A stretch of 64,000 bases of DNA, from positions 62,001 through 126,000 of the forward strand of contig NZ_MEDS01000012.1 in NCBI RefSeq assembly GCF_001724135.1, given 5' to 3'. Below, one piece after another: positions 17,451 through 27,097 of this stretch. The translations under genes and the position numbers were made by a program. The notes under the pieces were generated by a model, which had not been told where the DNA came from, did not search any database, and saw only the letters and a program-made list of their open reading frames with translations. The first letter of the stretch is position 1; each line of letters starts with the position of its first letter. This stretch comes from Comamonas sp. SCN 65-56 (GTDB lineage: Bacteria > Pseudomonadota > Gammaproteobacteria > Burkholderiales > Burkholderiaceae_C).

Positions 17451-18317
17451 TTACGGCAGGCCGTAAAAATTGCGGATCAGCTCCCAGGCCTCCTGCGGGT
17501 CGTCGGTCAGGTGAAAGAGTTCGAGGTCCTCGGCGGAGATCGTGCCTTCCTCGACCATCACCTCCGGATGCAGCACCCGCTGCCAGAAGCTGCGGCCAAA
17601 GAGCACGATGGGCACCGGCTTGGCCTTGCGCGTTTGCACCAGCGTGAGTACCTCGAAGAGTTCGTCCAGCGTGCCGAAACCGCCGGGAAACACCACCAGC
17701 GCCTTGGCGCGCATCATGAAGTGCATCTTGCGCAGCGCAAAGTAGTGGAACTTGAACGACAGCGACGGCGTGATGAAGCGGTTGCCGCTTTGCTCGTGCG
17801 GCAGCGTGATGTTCAGGCCGATGTTGGGTGCACCCACGTCGTGCGCGCCGCGGTTGGCTGCCTCCATGATGCCGGGTCCGCCGCCGGTGCAAATCGTCAG
17901 GCGTTCAGCCGGCGGGCGACTCTGGCTGTATTCGGCCACCAGTTGCGCAAAGCGCCTGGCCTGGGCGTAGTAGTGGCTGTTCTTCACGGCGCGCTCGGCC
18001 AGCCGGATGCGCTCGGCGTCTTGGCTGGCACGTGCCTGGGCCAGCTGCTGCTGCGCCTCGTTGGGCGCCAGGGTGCGCGCACTGCCGTAGACGACGACGG
18101 TGCTTTCTATGCCCTGCTCCATCAGGTTCAAGTCCGGCTTCAGCAGCTCCAGCTGAAAGCGGATGCCGCGGGTTTCGCGCCGCTGCAGGAACTCGGGGTC
18201 GATGAATGCAAGGCGGTAGGCGTTGGGCTTGAACGGATCGCCGTTGGTGGTGTTGCGGTGCAGCTCGCCCCACATTTCCGTGAGGCGGGCATCTTGCAGT
18301 TCGGTGTTGGATTCCAT
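17451..18317 (-). CDS. LOG-family protein (lysine decarboxylase-like; TIGR00730 type)
   Basis: Rossmann-like protein of 288 residues. It has the LOG signature pair: GGGPGIMEAANRGA (about 145-160) and PGGFGTLDELFEVLTLVQ (about 210-230). Such proteins are phosphoribohydrolases that release bases from nucleoside 5'-monophosphates, and are widely misnamed lysine decarboxylases. This is a longer form with an N-terminal helical extension. A possible -10 (TATAGA, 18326-18331) lies just before ATG 18317, implying its own promoter, though I see no good -35. Confidence 0.85.
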   Translation of the reverse strand: MESNTELQDARLTEMWGELHRNTTNGDPFKPNAYRLAFIDPEFLQRRETRGIRFQLELLKPDLNLMEQGIESTVVVYGSARTLAPNEAQQQLAQARASQDAERIRLAERAVKNSHYYAQARRFAQLVAEYSQSRPPAERLTICTGGGPGIMEAANRGAHDVGAPNIGLNITLPHEQSGNRFITPSLSFKFHYFALRKMHFMMRAKALVVFPGGFGTLDELFEVLTLVQTRKAKPVPIVLFGRSFWQRVLHPEVMVEEGTISAEDLELFHLTDDPQEAWELIRNFYGLP

Positions 18318-18387
18318 GCTGAAATTCTATAGAAAAATGGCCATATCGCGCGTCTGTGCTGCGCTGGACGCTTCACTAAAAATAGCG

Positions 18388-18795
18388 TTACACCCCAGAC
18401 TTTGCGTGAACCATGAGCGGCGCGAGTGTTTGCAGGCCAAGCCATGTCATGGTCAGCGAGCCTGCCAGGTGCAGCATGGCGACCACCAGCGCGTGCCCCA
18501 GCCGCCCCTGGGTAAGCAAGCCCACGACCTCGGCCGAGAACGTCGAAAACGTGGTGAGCGCACCCAGAAAACCGGTGACCAGTGCCAGCCGCCAGACAGG
18601 GTCGATCTGCGGCCAGGCTTCGAAGGCGCCAATCGCCAGCCCGATCAGGTAGCTGCCGATCAGGTTGGCCGCGAGCGTGCCCCAAGGCAGGAAGGCACCA
18701 GGGGCGTTGAGCCACAGGCCCAGGGTCCAGCGTGACAGGGCCCCCGCGCTGGCCCCGAGGCAGATGGCAATGATCGTGGGCAAGTTGGCGGGCAT
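18388..18795 (-). CDS. crcB: Fluoride channel CrcB/FluC
   Basis: Small membrane protein of 135 residues with four hydrophobic helices that exports fluoride as an antiparallel dimer. Diagnostic segments are GASAGALSRWTLG near the N-terminus, GTLAANLIGSYLIGL, and GFLGALTTFSTFSAE, which includes the Phe box and the TTFSTF motif. It lies 27 bases after the glycosyltransferase gene. I saw no fluoride riboswitch in the short space upstream. Confidence 0.95.
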   Translation of the reverse strand: MPANLPTIIAICLGASAGALSRWTLGLWLNAPGAFLPWGTLAANLIGSYLIGLAIGAFEAWPQIDPVWRLALVTGFLGALTTFSTFSAEVVGLLTQGRLGHALVVAMLHLAGSLTMTWLGLQTLAPLMVHAKSGV

Positions 18796-18822
18796 GGCGC
18801 TGTGTGGGTCAGGAGCTGGCTG

Positions 18823-20004
18823 CTATGAAGGTGATGGTGTGGCTGATGCCTGCATCCAGGCGAGGCGATCGGCATGCATGGCATCAAGAGTATGGCGTTG
18901 CAGCAGTGGAGCCGACAGCGCACGCAATTCGGCGCGTACCTCGGGATCTTCAAGACCTCGAACGCATTGTGCCAGCGCCTGTGGATCGCCCTGTCGATAC
19001 AGCAGGCGCTGGTCGAGGCCGAGTGCGACATAAGCCGCGGCGTCGGGGCATACGGGCAGGGCCCCGCGGCACAGCGCGTCAAAGACCAGGCGTGGCTGTT
19101 CGTCGTTCAGGTTGGTCAGCAGCACCAGGTCTTGCGTGTCGAGCAGGGTGAAGAAAGGTCCGGGGTAGGCGACCGGTTCGAGCAGCGTGAAATGCTCGAG
19201 TGCCAGGCGTTCGACCTGCGCCTTGAGCGCGGCCTTTTCAGGCCCGGCGCCGATCAGCGTGATCTGTGGCGTGAGTTGCGGGCGCAGCAAGGCCAGTGCG
19301 TCCAGTCCGATGTGAAAGCCCTTCATCGACTCCAACCGCCCCGCCATGCATACACGCAGCGCAGCCGATCCTGGTGCCGGGCGGTCGGTGCGGATGTCTT
19401 TTTCGCTGATCCAGCTGGCGATGCCGACATGCAGATTGGTGTTGACGCCGTGTACCAGGGACCGCAGCCCTTCACCGACGATGAAAACACCGGTGCAGCG
19501 GCGTGCCAGCCAGCGCTGGGTGAAGCGGATGTCCACGTAGTGCACCAGCGCACGCGCACGGCGCGCCAGCCCTTGGTGGCGGCTGTTGAGCAGCGCGGTG
19601 CGGGCGCGGTTGCTGGAAATGCCAAGGAATACCGGTGTGCCGTGGCGTCGTGCCAGCGCGAGCACCTGACGCGCCAGGCGGGCGCCGCGCCAGCCGGCGT
19701 TGCCGGGCAGCTGGATGCAACGGGCACGCGCGACGGCGGCTGCCAACGTTTGGGCATCACTGCTCAGCACGGTGATGGATGGTGCGAGTGTGCCGATGTT
19801 GCCCTCGATCGTGGACTGGATGGGGCAGACCAGGGTGACCGGGACCAGCGCCGCCTGCGCGTTGATATCACGCGCCCACAGATCCAGCGTGTGCCAGCCG
19901 CCATCACCGCGTGCCACCGCAATCGGCGAGATGATCAGCACGCCGGTCCGCGGCGTGCCCGATGATGGCGCAGCACAGGCGGGCGAGCTGGCTGCTCCGC
20001 TCAT
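18823..20004 (-). CDS. Glycosyltransferase, GT4-like
   Basis: A 393-residue protein with GT-B character. The C-terminal half has CMAGRLESMKGFHIGLDALALL and LIGAGPEKAAL, the family-4 nucleotide-sugar-binding pattern, and the acidic patch of the E-x7-E region appears as LNDEQPRLVFDALCRG. The N-terminal half is weakly conserved. Its start overlaps the end of the kinase-like gene by 4 bases (ATGA), so the two are translationally coupled. Together they suggest modification of a cell-surface or storage glycan; acceptor and sugar are unknown. Confidence 0.8.
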   Translation of the reverse strand: MSGAASSPACAAPSSGTPRTGVLIISPIAVARGDGGWHTLDLWARDINAQAALVPVTLVCPIQSTIEGNIGTLAPSITVLSSDAQTLAAAVARARCIQLPGNAGWRGARLARQVLALARRHGTPVFLGISSNRARTALLNSRHQGLARRARALVHYVDIRFTQRWLARRCTGVFIVGEGLRSLVHGVNTNLHVGIASWISEKDIRTDRPAPGSAALRVCMAGRLESMKGFHIGLDALALLRPQLTPQITLIGAGPEKAALKAQVERLALEHFTLLEPVAYPGPFFTLLDTQDLVLLTNLNDEQPRLVFDALCRGALPVCPDAAAYVALGLDQRLLYRQGDPQALAQCVRGLEDPEVRAELRALSAPLLQRHTLDAMHADRLAWMQASATPSPS

Positions 20005-20837
20005 TGGGCCGCCCGCAGCATGTGGTGGCAGCGCTGCGCCATCTGCACGAAACGCTCCAGCGGAAATTCACCAAGGTGGCGTGCGTAGTGGCCGAGCGCG
20101 CCGAGCAGGTGCAGCATCGGGGCCTCGCGCGCGTCGCCCAGCCGCTCGCCATGCCAGCGCAGCTCGCGTGCGAGCGTGCGCCGGGGAATGCCCAGCGAGT
20201 CCGCAGCCCGGATCAGCCCATAGATGGCGTAGCCGCGCGGGGTGGCCCCGCCCCAGTCGATCAGCGCCAGGCGCCCGTCGCGCTGGCGCATCATGTTGGC
20301 GGTCCACAGGTCGCCGTGCATGGGTACGTGGCGCGCCTGCAGCGTGCCCGCGTGCAGGCGCTGTGCCATATGCCGCGCCGCCTCGCGCAGATCGTGCGGC
20401 AGGGCATCGAGTTGCTCCAGCGCCGCCAGTGAGGTGAGGAATTCGGCCTGCGTGTCTGCGTCAGGTGCGTCGGCCACCAGGCATACCTCGCGCAGCCAGC
20501 CCAGCAGTTCACCGCGCACGCCCCAGCGCGCCAGCCGCCAGCGTATGCGGCCGGTGGCGAGCGGTCGGCAGTGTGGCACGATGAAAAAGGAGCGCCCCTG
20601 CACGCGCCCCTGGCCCAACACGTCGAGCACGACGCGGCCCGCAGATTCGCCCAGGCGCTGCTTGAGCACATGCATGCGCTCCACTTCCTCGGCGCTGGCG
20701 TCGGGAAAGGCGGATGGCGATACCTTCAGCACATGCGCGTCGCCCAGGCGGTAGACGGTCTGCGCGTCGGCCACCGCGCGCCGGTCACTGAGCAGAGTCA
20801 GTTGTGCGGGGGGGAGGGGGGGGGGGTCGGCTGGCAT
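20001..20837 (-). CDS. Aminoglycoside phosphotransferase (APH)-fold kinase
   Basis: Protein kinase-like fold, 278 residues. The Brenner catalytic motif is HGDLWTANMM and the metal-binding motif is LIDWGG (about residues 175-195), with an upstream lysine in HVLKVSPSA. No feature marks it as a resistance enzyme; coupling to a glycosyltransferase gene suggests a sugar or metabolite kinase. Codons 5-10 are encoded by C11-T-C7, a homopolymer tract prone to slippage, so the product could switch on and off. The next downstream in-frame start would omit part of the N-terminal lobe. Confidence 0.8.
   Translation of the reverse strand: MPADPPPLPPAQLTLLSDRRAVADAQTVYRLGDAHVLKVSPSAFPDASAEEVERMHVLKQRLGESAGRVVLDVLGQGRVQGRSFFIVPHCRPLATGRIRWRLARWGVRGELLGWLREVCLVADAPDADTQAEFLTSLAALEQLDALPHDLREAARHMAQRLHAGTLQARHVPMHGDLWTANMMRQRDGRLALIDWGGATPRGYAIYGLIRAADSLGIPRRTLARELRWHGERLGDAREAPMLHLLGALGHYARHLGEFPLERFVQMAQRCHHMLRAAQ
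20808..20826. repeat. Poly-G/C homopolymer tract (7 + 11) at the start of the kinase gene
   Basis: Seven G, one A, eleven G on the plus strand, lying 11-29 bases inside the minus-strand reading frame (prolines 5-7 and 9-10). Tracts this long are typical slippage sites. Confidence 0.9.
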
Positions 20838-20888
20838 CGGTCTCCCTTTCTCATGGTGGTGCGCGGCATGCCGGTTGCCGCGCCCGTT

Positions 20889-21623
20889 TCATCGTGATTT
20901 TTCTTCGAACACCTGCAGCAGGCGGTCCAGTCCGCCCGCATTGATCGCCACCTTGGCCTGTGCGCGCACCGCGGGCTTGGCGTGGTAGGCCACGGAGAGG
21001 CCGGCAGCGCCCATCATCAAAAGGTCGTTGGCGCCGTCGCCCATCGCAATCGTCTGCTGCGGTGCGATGCCCATGAAGGAAGCGAGTTCCAGCAGCGCGC
21101 GGCGCTTTTCCGCGCCGTCGCAGATGTCGCCCCAGCTCTGATCGACCATGCGACCGGTGAGGCGACCGTGGGCGAATTCAAGCACGTTGGAGCGTGCAAA
21201 CTGGATGCCGAGCCGCGCCTTGACCCGGTCAGAGAAAAACGTGAACCCGCCGGACACCAGCAGTGTGGCGATGCCCGTCGCCTGCGCCGCCTGCATCAGC
21301 GCCTCGGCACCGGGGTTGATGCGCAGGCGCTCGGTGTAGATGGCTTCCAGCTGCGCCAGCGTCACGCCTTCGAGCAGTGCGACGCGCTGGCGCAGGCTCT
21401 CCTTGTAATCGGCAATATGCCCCTGCATGGCGGCCTCGGTGATGGCCGAGACCTCGGCCTTCTTGCCGACGGCGGCGGCAATTTCGTCCACGCATTCGAT
21501 GCTGATGAGCGTCGAATCCATGTCGCAGGCCAGCAGTTTGAAGTCCCCCAGGCGCAGTGGCGCGGCAATGCCCTGCACGGTGAGGCCAGGCGCGATCTCG
21601 CGCGGTGCTTCGGTACGTGTCAT
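20889..21623 (-). CDS. serB: Phosphoserine phosphatase
   Basis: HAD-superfamily enzyme of 244 residues, last step of serine synthesis. Motif I is ACDMDSTLI with nucleophile and acid aspartates, motif II is LLVSGGFTFF, and the metal site GDGANDLLMMGAAGLSVAYHAKP is motif III/IV. ATG 21623 is preferred because it gives the normal SerB length; the open frame extends upstream into the adenine deaminase gene. Only 7 bases separate it from that upstream gene, so they are probably co-transcribed. Confidence 0.95.
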   Translation of the reverse strand: MTRTEAPREIAPGLTVQGIAAPLRLGDFKLLACDMDSTLISIECVDEIAAAVGKKAEVSAITEAAMQGHIADYKESLRQRVALLEGVTLAQLEAIYTERLRINPGAEALMQAAQATGIATLLVSGGFTFFSDRVKARLGIQFARSNVLEFAHGRLTGRMVDQSWGDICDGAEKRRALLELASFMGIAPQQTIAMGDGANDLLMMGAAGLSVAYHAKPAVRAQAKVAINAGGLDRLLQVFEEKSR

Positions 21624-21630
21624 GTGGCGA

Positions 21631-22880
<1,250 letters not shown>

Positions 22881-22932
22881 GTTCTACCGAAGCGTGCGAT
22901 TCTAGCAAGAAAAACCGCAGGTTCGCCGGATT

Positions 22933-25191
22933 TCAGCGCCTGCGGGCCGTGCGCACGCCAGGCACGGCGGCGACGATGGCGAGCACCTTGTTCAGCCGTT
23001 CGGTGTCGGGCACTTCCACCGTGAAGACCATCCAGGCGCTGCCCTTGACGGATTGCGTCTGCACGCCGATGACGTTGGTCTTCTCGCGCGTGAAGACGTC
23101 GGAGATGTCGCGCAGCAGACCCTGGCGGTCGGTGGCTTCGATGGCCACGTCCATGGGGTAGACCTCACGCTCGGGGCGCGCGTCACTGCCCCAGGCGACG
23201 TCGATCACCCGCTCTTCGTGGCGCGCGGCGAGCTCGCGGAAGTTGCTGCAATCGGCGCGGTGCACGCTCACGCCCTTGCCACGCGTGACAAAGCCGCGGA
23301 TGTCGTCGGGCGGTGCGGGCTTGCAGCACTTGGCCAGTTGCGTCATCAGCGAGCCTATGCCGACGACCAGCACGGCGCCTTTGCCGCTGGCGCTGCTGCG
23401 GGCCTTTCTGCGAGAGGCGGGCTCTGGCGCCACTGGCGCATCTGCGGGCGGCGGGCGCAGCAGTTGCTCGATCGAGCGCAGCGAGAGCTCGTCCTTGCCC
23501 ACGACCTCGAACAGAGCCTCTGCGGTCTTGAATCCGAGTTGCCCAGCCAGGTCATCGTGCCGCAAGGCGGTTTTGCCTTCGCGCTGCAAGAGTTTTTCCA
23601 CCAGCTCGCGTCCGCGGGCGATGGTGTGCTCCAACTGCTCGGCGTTGAACCAGGCGCGTACCTTGGCCTTGGCGCGCGGGCTGGTCAGGTAGCCCAGCTC
23701 CGGGTTGAGCCAGTCGCGCGAGGGGCGTCCTTCCTTGGCGGTAGTGATCTCGACCGTCTGACCGTTTTGCAGCGCGGTGTTCAGCGGCACCATGCTGCCG
23801 TCCACCTTGGCGCCGCGGCAGCGGTGGCCGACGCTGGTGTGCACCGCATAGGCAAAGTCCACCGGCGTTGCGCCCTGCGGCAGCTCGATCACCGCGGCGT
23901 CGGGCGTGAGCACGTAGATGCGGTCTTCAAACAGCGTGCTGTGGCTGGCGCTGCCGGCAAGATCGCGCTCCCACGCCAGCAGCTGGCGCAGCACGGCGAT
24001 CTTGGCGTCGTAGTCGCTGGCGGCACTCACGCCGGCATAACCTTTGGTGCCGGCTTCCTTGTAGGCCCAGTGGGCGGCCACGCCGCTTTCGGCATGGTCG
24101 TGCATGGCCTGGGTGCGGATCTGGATCTCGATCGCCTTGCCGTCCGCGTCGCGCACCACGGTGTGCAGCGACTGGTAGCCATTGGGCTTGGGCTTGGCAA
24201 TGTAATCGTCGAATTCGGATTCGATCGATTGGTAGTGGCTGTGCACCCAGCTCAACGTGGCGTAACACGCCTTCACGCTCGGCACGATGACGCGCAGCGC
24301 GTGCAGGTCGTAGACCTGGTCGAAGCTCAGCGATTTGCCGCGCATCTTCTTGACGATGCTGTAGATATGCTTGGGCCGGCCCGAGACCTTGGCCTGTATG
24401 CCCTGGTCGCGCAGATCGCGCTCCAGTCGCGTGCGCAGCTGTTCGACATAGGCCTCGCGCTCGGTGCGCTTTTCATCGAGCAGCCGCGCCACGTCGCGGT
24501 AGGTGTCGGGCTCGAGGCCGCGAAACGCCAGGTCTTCCAGCTCCCACTTGAGCTGCCAGATGCCCAGGCGGTTGGCCAGCGGCGCGAAAACCTGCAGTGT
24601 CTCGCTGGCCATGGCGGGCGAAACGGGCTTTTTGACCGATGCGTAGTAGCGCATGGTCTGCAGGCGCGATGCCAGGCGCAGCAGCACCACGCGCAGGTCG
24701 CGCGAGAACGCCAGCAGCATCTTGCGCACGTTCTCGGTTTGCAGCTGCGTGCTGTCCATCGGCATGCGCGTGCTGTGCGCTTCGCGCGCCACGCGCTGCA
24801 CATGCATGAGCTTGGTGGTTTCCACCGCCAGTTGCGCGAAATTCGGACTGAAGGCCTTGGCAATGATCTCTTCGGGGCGCGTCAGGTGGGCACAGGTGTG
24901 CACCAGGTAGATGGCGGCCTGCATGGTCTCCGAGCTGCCGAGCTGGCGCAGGATTTGCGCGACGGCGTCGGCGTGTGCCAGCGTGTTTTCGCCGGAATCC
25001 AGCGTTTCGCCCGCGAGCAGCGGCTCGGCGAAGGCGCGCGCGCGCTGCAGCGCTTCCTGCGGGTGCAGGTCCAGGTCCGCGACCGCCTGGGTGGTGGCGG
25101 CGATCAGGTGCGGCAGTGGTTCCGCGTGCCGTGCCTCGTCGCGCACGGAAGTCGCAGCGGCTGTCGTCGACGGGAGCGTGTTGCTCTTCAT
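22933..25191 (-). CDS. relA: (p)ppGpp synthetase RelA
   Basis: Stringent-response enzyme of 752 residues. The N-terminal HD hydrolase region is degenerate: the expected HD pair is replaced by HTCAHL, so hydrolysis is probably lost. The synthetase domain has RPKHIYSIVKKM and the acidic EFDD at residues 326-329 before YIAKPKPNGYQSLHT. ExDD is the RelA-type signature, whereas SpoT-type enzymes have RxKD. TGS (about 425-485) and a C-terminal ACT domain follow. This is therefore the ribosome-activated synthetase; a bifunctional SpoT is expected elsewhere. Its start overlaps the end of the hydrolase gene by 4 bases. Confidence 0.94.
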   Translation of the reverse strand: MKSNTLPSTTAAATSVRDEARHAEPLPHLIAATTQAVADLDLHPQEALQRARAFAEPLLAGETLDSGENTLAHADAVAQILRQLGSSETMQAAIYLVHTCAHLTRPEEIIAKAFSPNFAQLAVETTKLMHVQRVAREAHSTRMPMDSTQLQTENVRKMLLAFSRDLRVVLLRLASRLQTMRYYASVKKPVSPAMASETLQVFAPLANRLGIWQLKWELEDLAFRGLEPDTYRDVARLLDEKRTEREAYVEQLRTRLERDLRDQGIQAKVSGRPKHIYSIVKKMRGKSLSFDQVYDLHALRVIVPSVKACYATLSWVHSHYQSIESEFDDYIAKPKPNGYQSLHTVVRDADGKAIEIQIRTQAMHDHAESGVAAHWAYKEAGTKGYAGVSAASDYDAKIAVLRQLLAWERDLAGSASHSTLFEDRIYVLTPDAAVIELPQGATPVDFAYAVHTSVGHRCRGAKVDGSMVPLNTALQNGQTVEITTAKEGRPSRDWLNPELGYLTSPRAKAKVRAWFNAEQLEHTIARGRELVEKLLQREGKTALRHDDLAGQLGFKTAEALFEVVGKDELSLRSIEQLLRPPPADAPVAPEPASRRKARSSASGKGAVLVVGIGSLMTQLAKCCKPAPPDDIRGFVTRGKGVSVHRADCSNFRELAARHEERVIDVAWGSDARPEREVYPMDVAIEATDRQGLLRDISDVFTREKTNVIGVQTQSVKGSAWMVFTVEVPDTERLNKVLAIVAAVPGVRTARRR

Positions 25192-26132
25192 GCGTTGTGC
25201 GTTGCCTCCGGCGCGAGCAGGAATTGGGTGACGGCGGCCACCTGGTCGGCGGCCACCAGCGTCGGGGCATGACCAATGCCGGCAAACTCCAGCATGCGCG
25301 GGCGCGGACCGCGCTGCAGCATCTGCGCCGCCGTTTCAGGCGTCAGCAGGTCGGATACCGCGCCGCGCAGCAGCAGGGTCCGGGCCGTGATCTGGTCGTA
25401 GAGCTGCCACATCATGGCTTCGCCGTCCTTGGCCATTTGTGGCGTGAGGCTTTTGAATGGAACGGCGATGGCCGGGTCGTAGTGCAGCTTGAAGCCGCCT
25501 TCCGCTGCGGGGCGCAGCATCGGGCGGCTGAGCGCCAGCCACTGTTCGGGCGTGTGCGGGCCGAAGGTGTCCGAGATCGCCCAAAGCGCGTCGGCGCCCT
25601 GTTGTTCGCTGGCAAAGCGCACCGGAGCGCCCAGGTATTGGCCTATGCGTTGCAAGGCCTCCCAGTTGAGCGAAGGGCCCACGTCGTTGAGCACCAGTCG
25701 GCGTATCGGCGCCGGCAGCGGCAGACCGGGTTGCCCTGCCAGCCCCATGCCGATCAAGCCGCCCATGCTGGTGCCCACCCAGTCCAGTGCCGCAATGCTG
25801 CCCTGCTGCTGTACCTGGGCCAGCATGGCCAGCATGTCGCCGCCGTAGAGCGGAATCTGGTAGCCCTGCGGATCTTGCAGCCAGTCGCTTTCGCCGCGAC
25901 CGATCACGTCGGGGCAGATGACGCGGGCATGCGGCGCCAGCGCGCGCGCCAGCGTGTCGAAATCCCGCCCCTGGCGCGACAGGCCATGTGCGCAGACGAT
26001 GACATGCGGGTGTGCCGGATGGCCGGTGGCGTTCCATTCCCAGTACGCCATGCGATGGCCTTCGGTTCTGCCTTGGGCGACAGCACCGGGACAGGTGACG
26101 TGGTGCAGGGTGGGTGCAAGCGGAGTATTCAT
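25188..26132 (-). CDS. Alpha/beta hydrolase
   Basis: A 314-residue alpha/beta-hydrolase. HVIVCAHGLSRQGRDF carries the oxyanion HG motif, GTSMGG is the nucleophile elbow with catalytic Ser, and the terminal GIGHAPTL holds the catalytic His. The closest general resemblance is to small esterases or C-C hydrolases. It overlaps relA by 4 bases (ATGA), so it is co-translated with it; no functional link between them is known to me. Its start is 60 bases from divergent 3-hydroxybutyrate dehydrogenase, and a PHB-oligomer esterase role is possible but only a guess. Confidence 0.82.
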   Translation of the reverse strand: MNTPLAPTLHHVTCPGAVAQGRTEGHRMAYWEWNATGHPAHPHVIVCAHGLSRQGRDFDTLARALAPHARVICPDVIGRGESDWLQDPQGYQIPLYGGDMLAMLAQVQQQGSIAALDWVGTSMGGLIGMGLAGQPGLPLPAPIRRLVLNDVGPSLNWEALQRIGQYLGAPVRFASEQQGADALWAISDTFGPHTPEQWLALSRPMLRPAAEGGFKLHYDPAIAVPFKSLTPQMAKDGEAMMWQLYDQITARTLLLRGAVSDLLTPETAAQMLQRGPRPRMLEFAGIGHAPTLVAADQVAAVTQFLLAPEATHNA

Positions 26133-26192
26133 GGTGCAACGCAGCGATCAATAATGGCTGTGTTGCATCCTAATTCATTCGGAGATTTATTC

Positions 26193-26975
26193 ATGTTGCA
26201 AGGTAAAACCGCATTGGTCACAGGCTCCACCAGCGGGATTGGTCTGGGCATTGCCAAGGCGCTCGCGCGCCAGGGCGCGAACATCGTGATGAACGGCTTT
26301 GGCGATGTCGATGGCCCGCGTGGCGAGATCGAGCAGGCGGGCAAGGCGCATGGTGTGCGCACCGGCTACCACGGCGCGGACATGAGCCGCCCGGCCGAGA
26401 TCGAAGCCATGATGGAGTACGCCGCCAGGGAATTCGGGTGCGTGGACATTCTGGTGAACAACGCCGGTATCCAGCACGTGAGCACGGTGCAGGATTTTCC
26501 GGTCGAGCGCTGGGACGCGATCATCGCCATCAACCTCTCCAGCGCCTTTCACACCTCGCGCCTGGCGCTGCCCGGCATGCTCAAGAACCAATGGGGGCGC
26601 ATCATCAACATCGCGTCGGTGCATGGTCTGGTGGCGTCGGCGCAAAAGTCGGCCTACGTCGCGGCCAAGCACGGCATCATTGGCCTGACGAAGGTGACGG
26701 CGCTGGAAACCGCGCACACCGGCGTGACTTGCAATGCCATCTGCCCGGGCTGGGTGCTCACGCCGCTGGTGCAAAAGCAGGTCGATGCCAAGGCCAAAGA
26801 GGCGGGCGTTTCCAATGAAGAAGCCAAGAAGCTGCTGCTGGGTGAGAAGGAGCCTTCGATGCAGTTCACCACGCCCGATGAGCTGGGCGAGCTTGCAGTG
26901 TTTTTCTGCTCTGCAGCGGGCAACAACGTGCGCGGTGCGGCCTGGAACATGGATGGTGGCTGGACGGCGCAATAG
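26193..26975 (+). CDS. bdhA: D-3-hydroxybutyrate dehydrogenase
   Basis: SDR enzyme of 260 residues that interconverts 3-hydroxybutyrate and acetoacetate in PHB breakdown. It shows TGSTSGIGLGIA (NAD binding), NNAGIQHVSTVQDFPVERWD, the catalytic Ser of NIASVHGLVAS, and YVAAKHG with the Tyr/Lys pair. NNAGIQHV and the Gln-rich C-terminal region (VQKQVDAKAKEAG) are characteristic of 3-hydroxybutyrate dehydrogenases. ATG 26193 follows GGAG by about 9 bases. It complements the phasin gene in this window. Confidence 0.93.
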   Translation: MLQGKTALVTGSTSGIGLGIAKALARQGANIVMNGFGDVDGPRGEIEQAGKAHGVRTGYHGADMSRPAEIEAMMEYAAREFGCVDILVNNAGIQHVSTVQDFPVERWDAIIAINLSSAFHTSRLALPGMLKNQWGRIINIASVHGLVASAQKSAYVAAKHGIIGLTKVTALETAHTGVTCNAICPGWVLTPLVQKQVDAKAKEAGVSNEEAKKLLLGEKEPSMQFTTPDELGELAVFFCSAAGNNVRGAAWNMDGGWTAQ

Positions 26976-27002
26976 CCGCGCATTGCCGCTACACGAAAAA
27001 CC

Positions 27003-27076
27003 TGTAACAGTGGGTCAGCACACCGGGTCCGCAGGGCATTTTTGCGGATTCCGGGGCCAGAATCGCGACTGTTACA
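27003..27076 (+). promoter_or_regulatory. Inverted repeat upstream of ompR (possible autoregulatory sites)
   Basis: TGTAACAGT (27003-27011) and its exact reverse complement ACTGTTACA (27068-27076) are 56 bases apart, immediately upstream of ompR. TGTAACA resembles half-sites bound by OmpR-type regulators. Autoregulation is inferred, not shown. Confidence 0.5.
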
Positions 27077-27097
27077 AATTCGCTGGAGGCCGTTGAC

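Noticed and set aside
18796-18822. Fluoride riboswitch before crcB
   Set aside because: Only 27 bases separate crcB from the upstream gene and no riboswitch-like pattern is visible.
23053-25272. A 739-residue plus-strand frame opposite relA
   Set aside because: Composition is His/Arg/Ala/Gly-rich as expected for an antisense frame; relA on the other strand is unambiguous.
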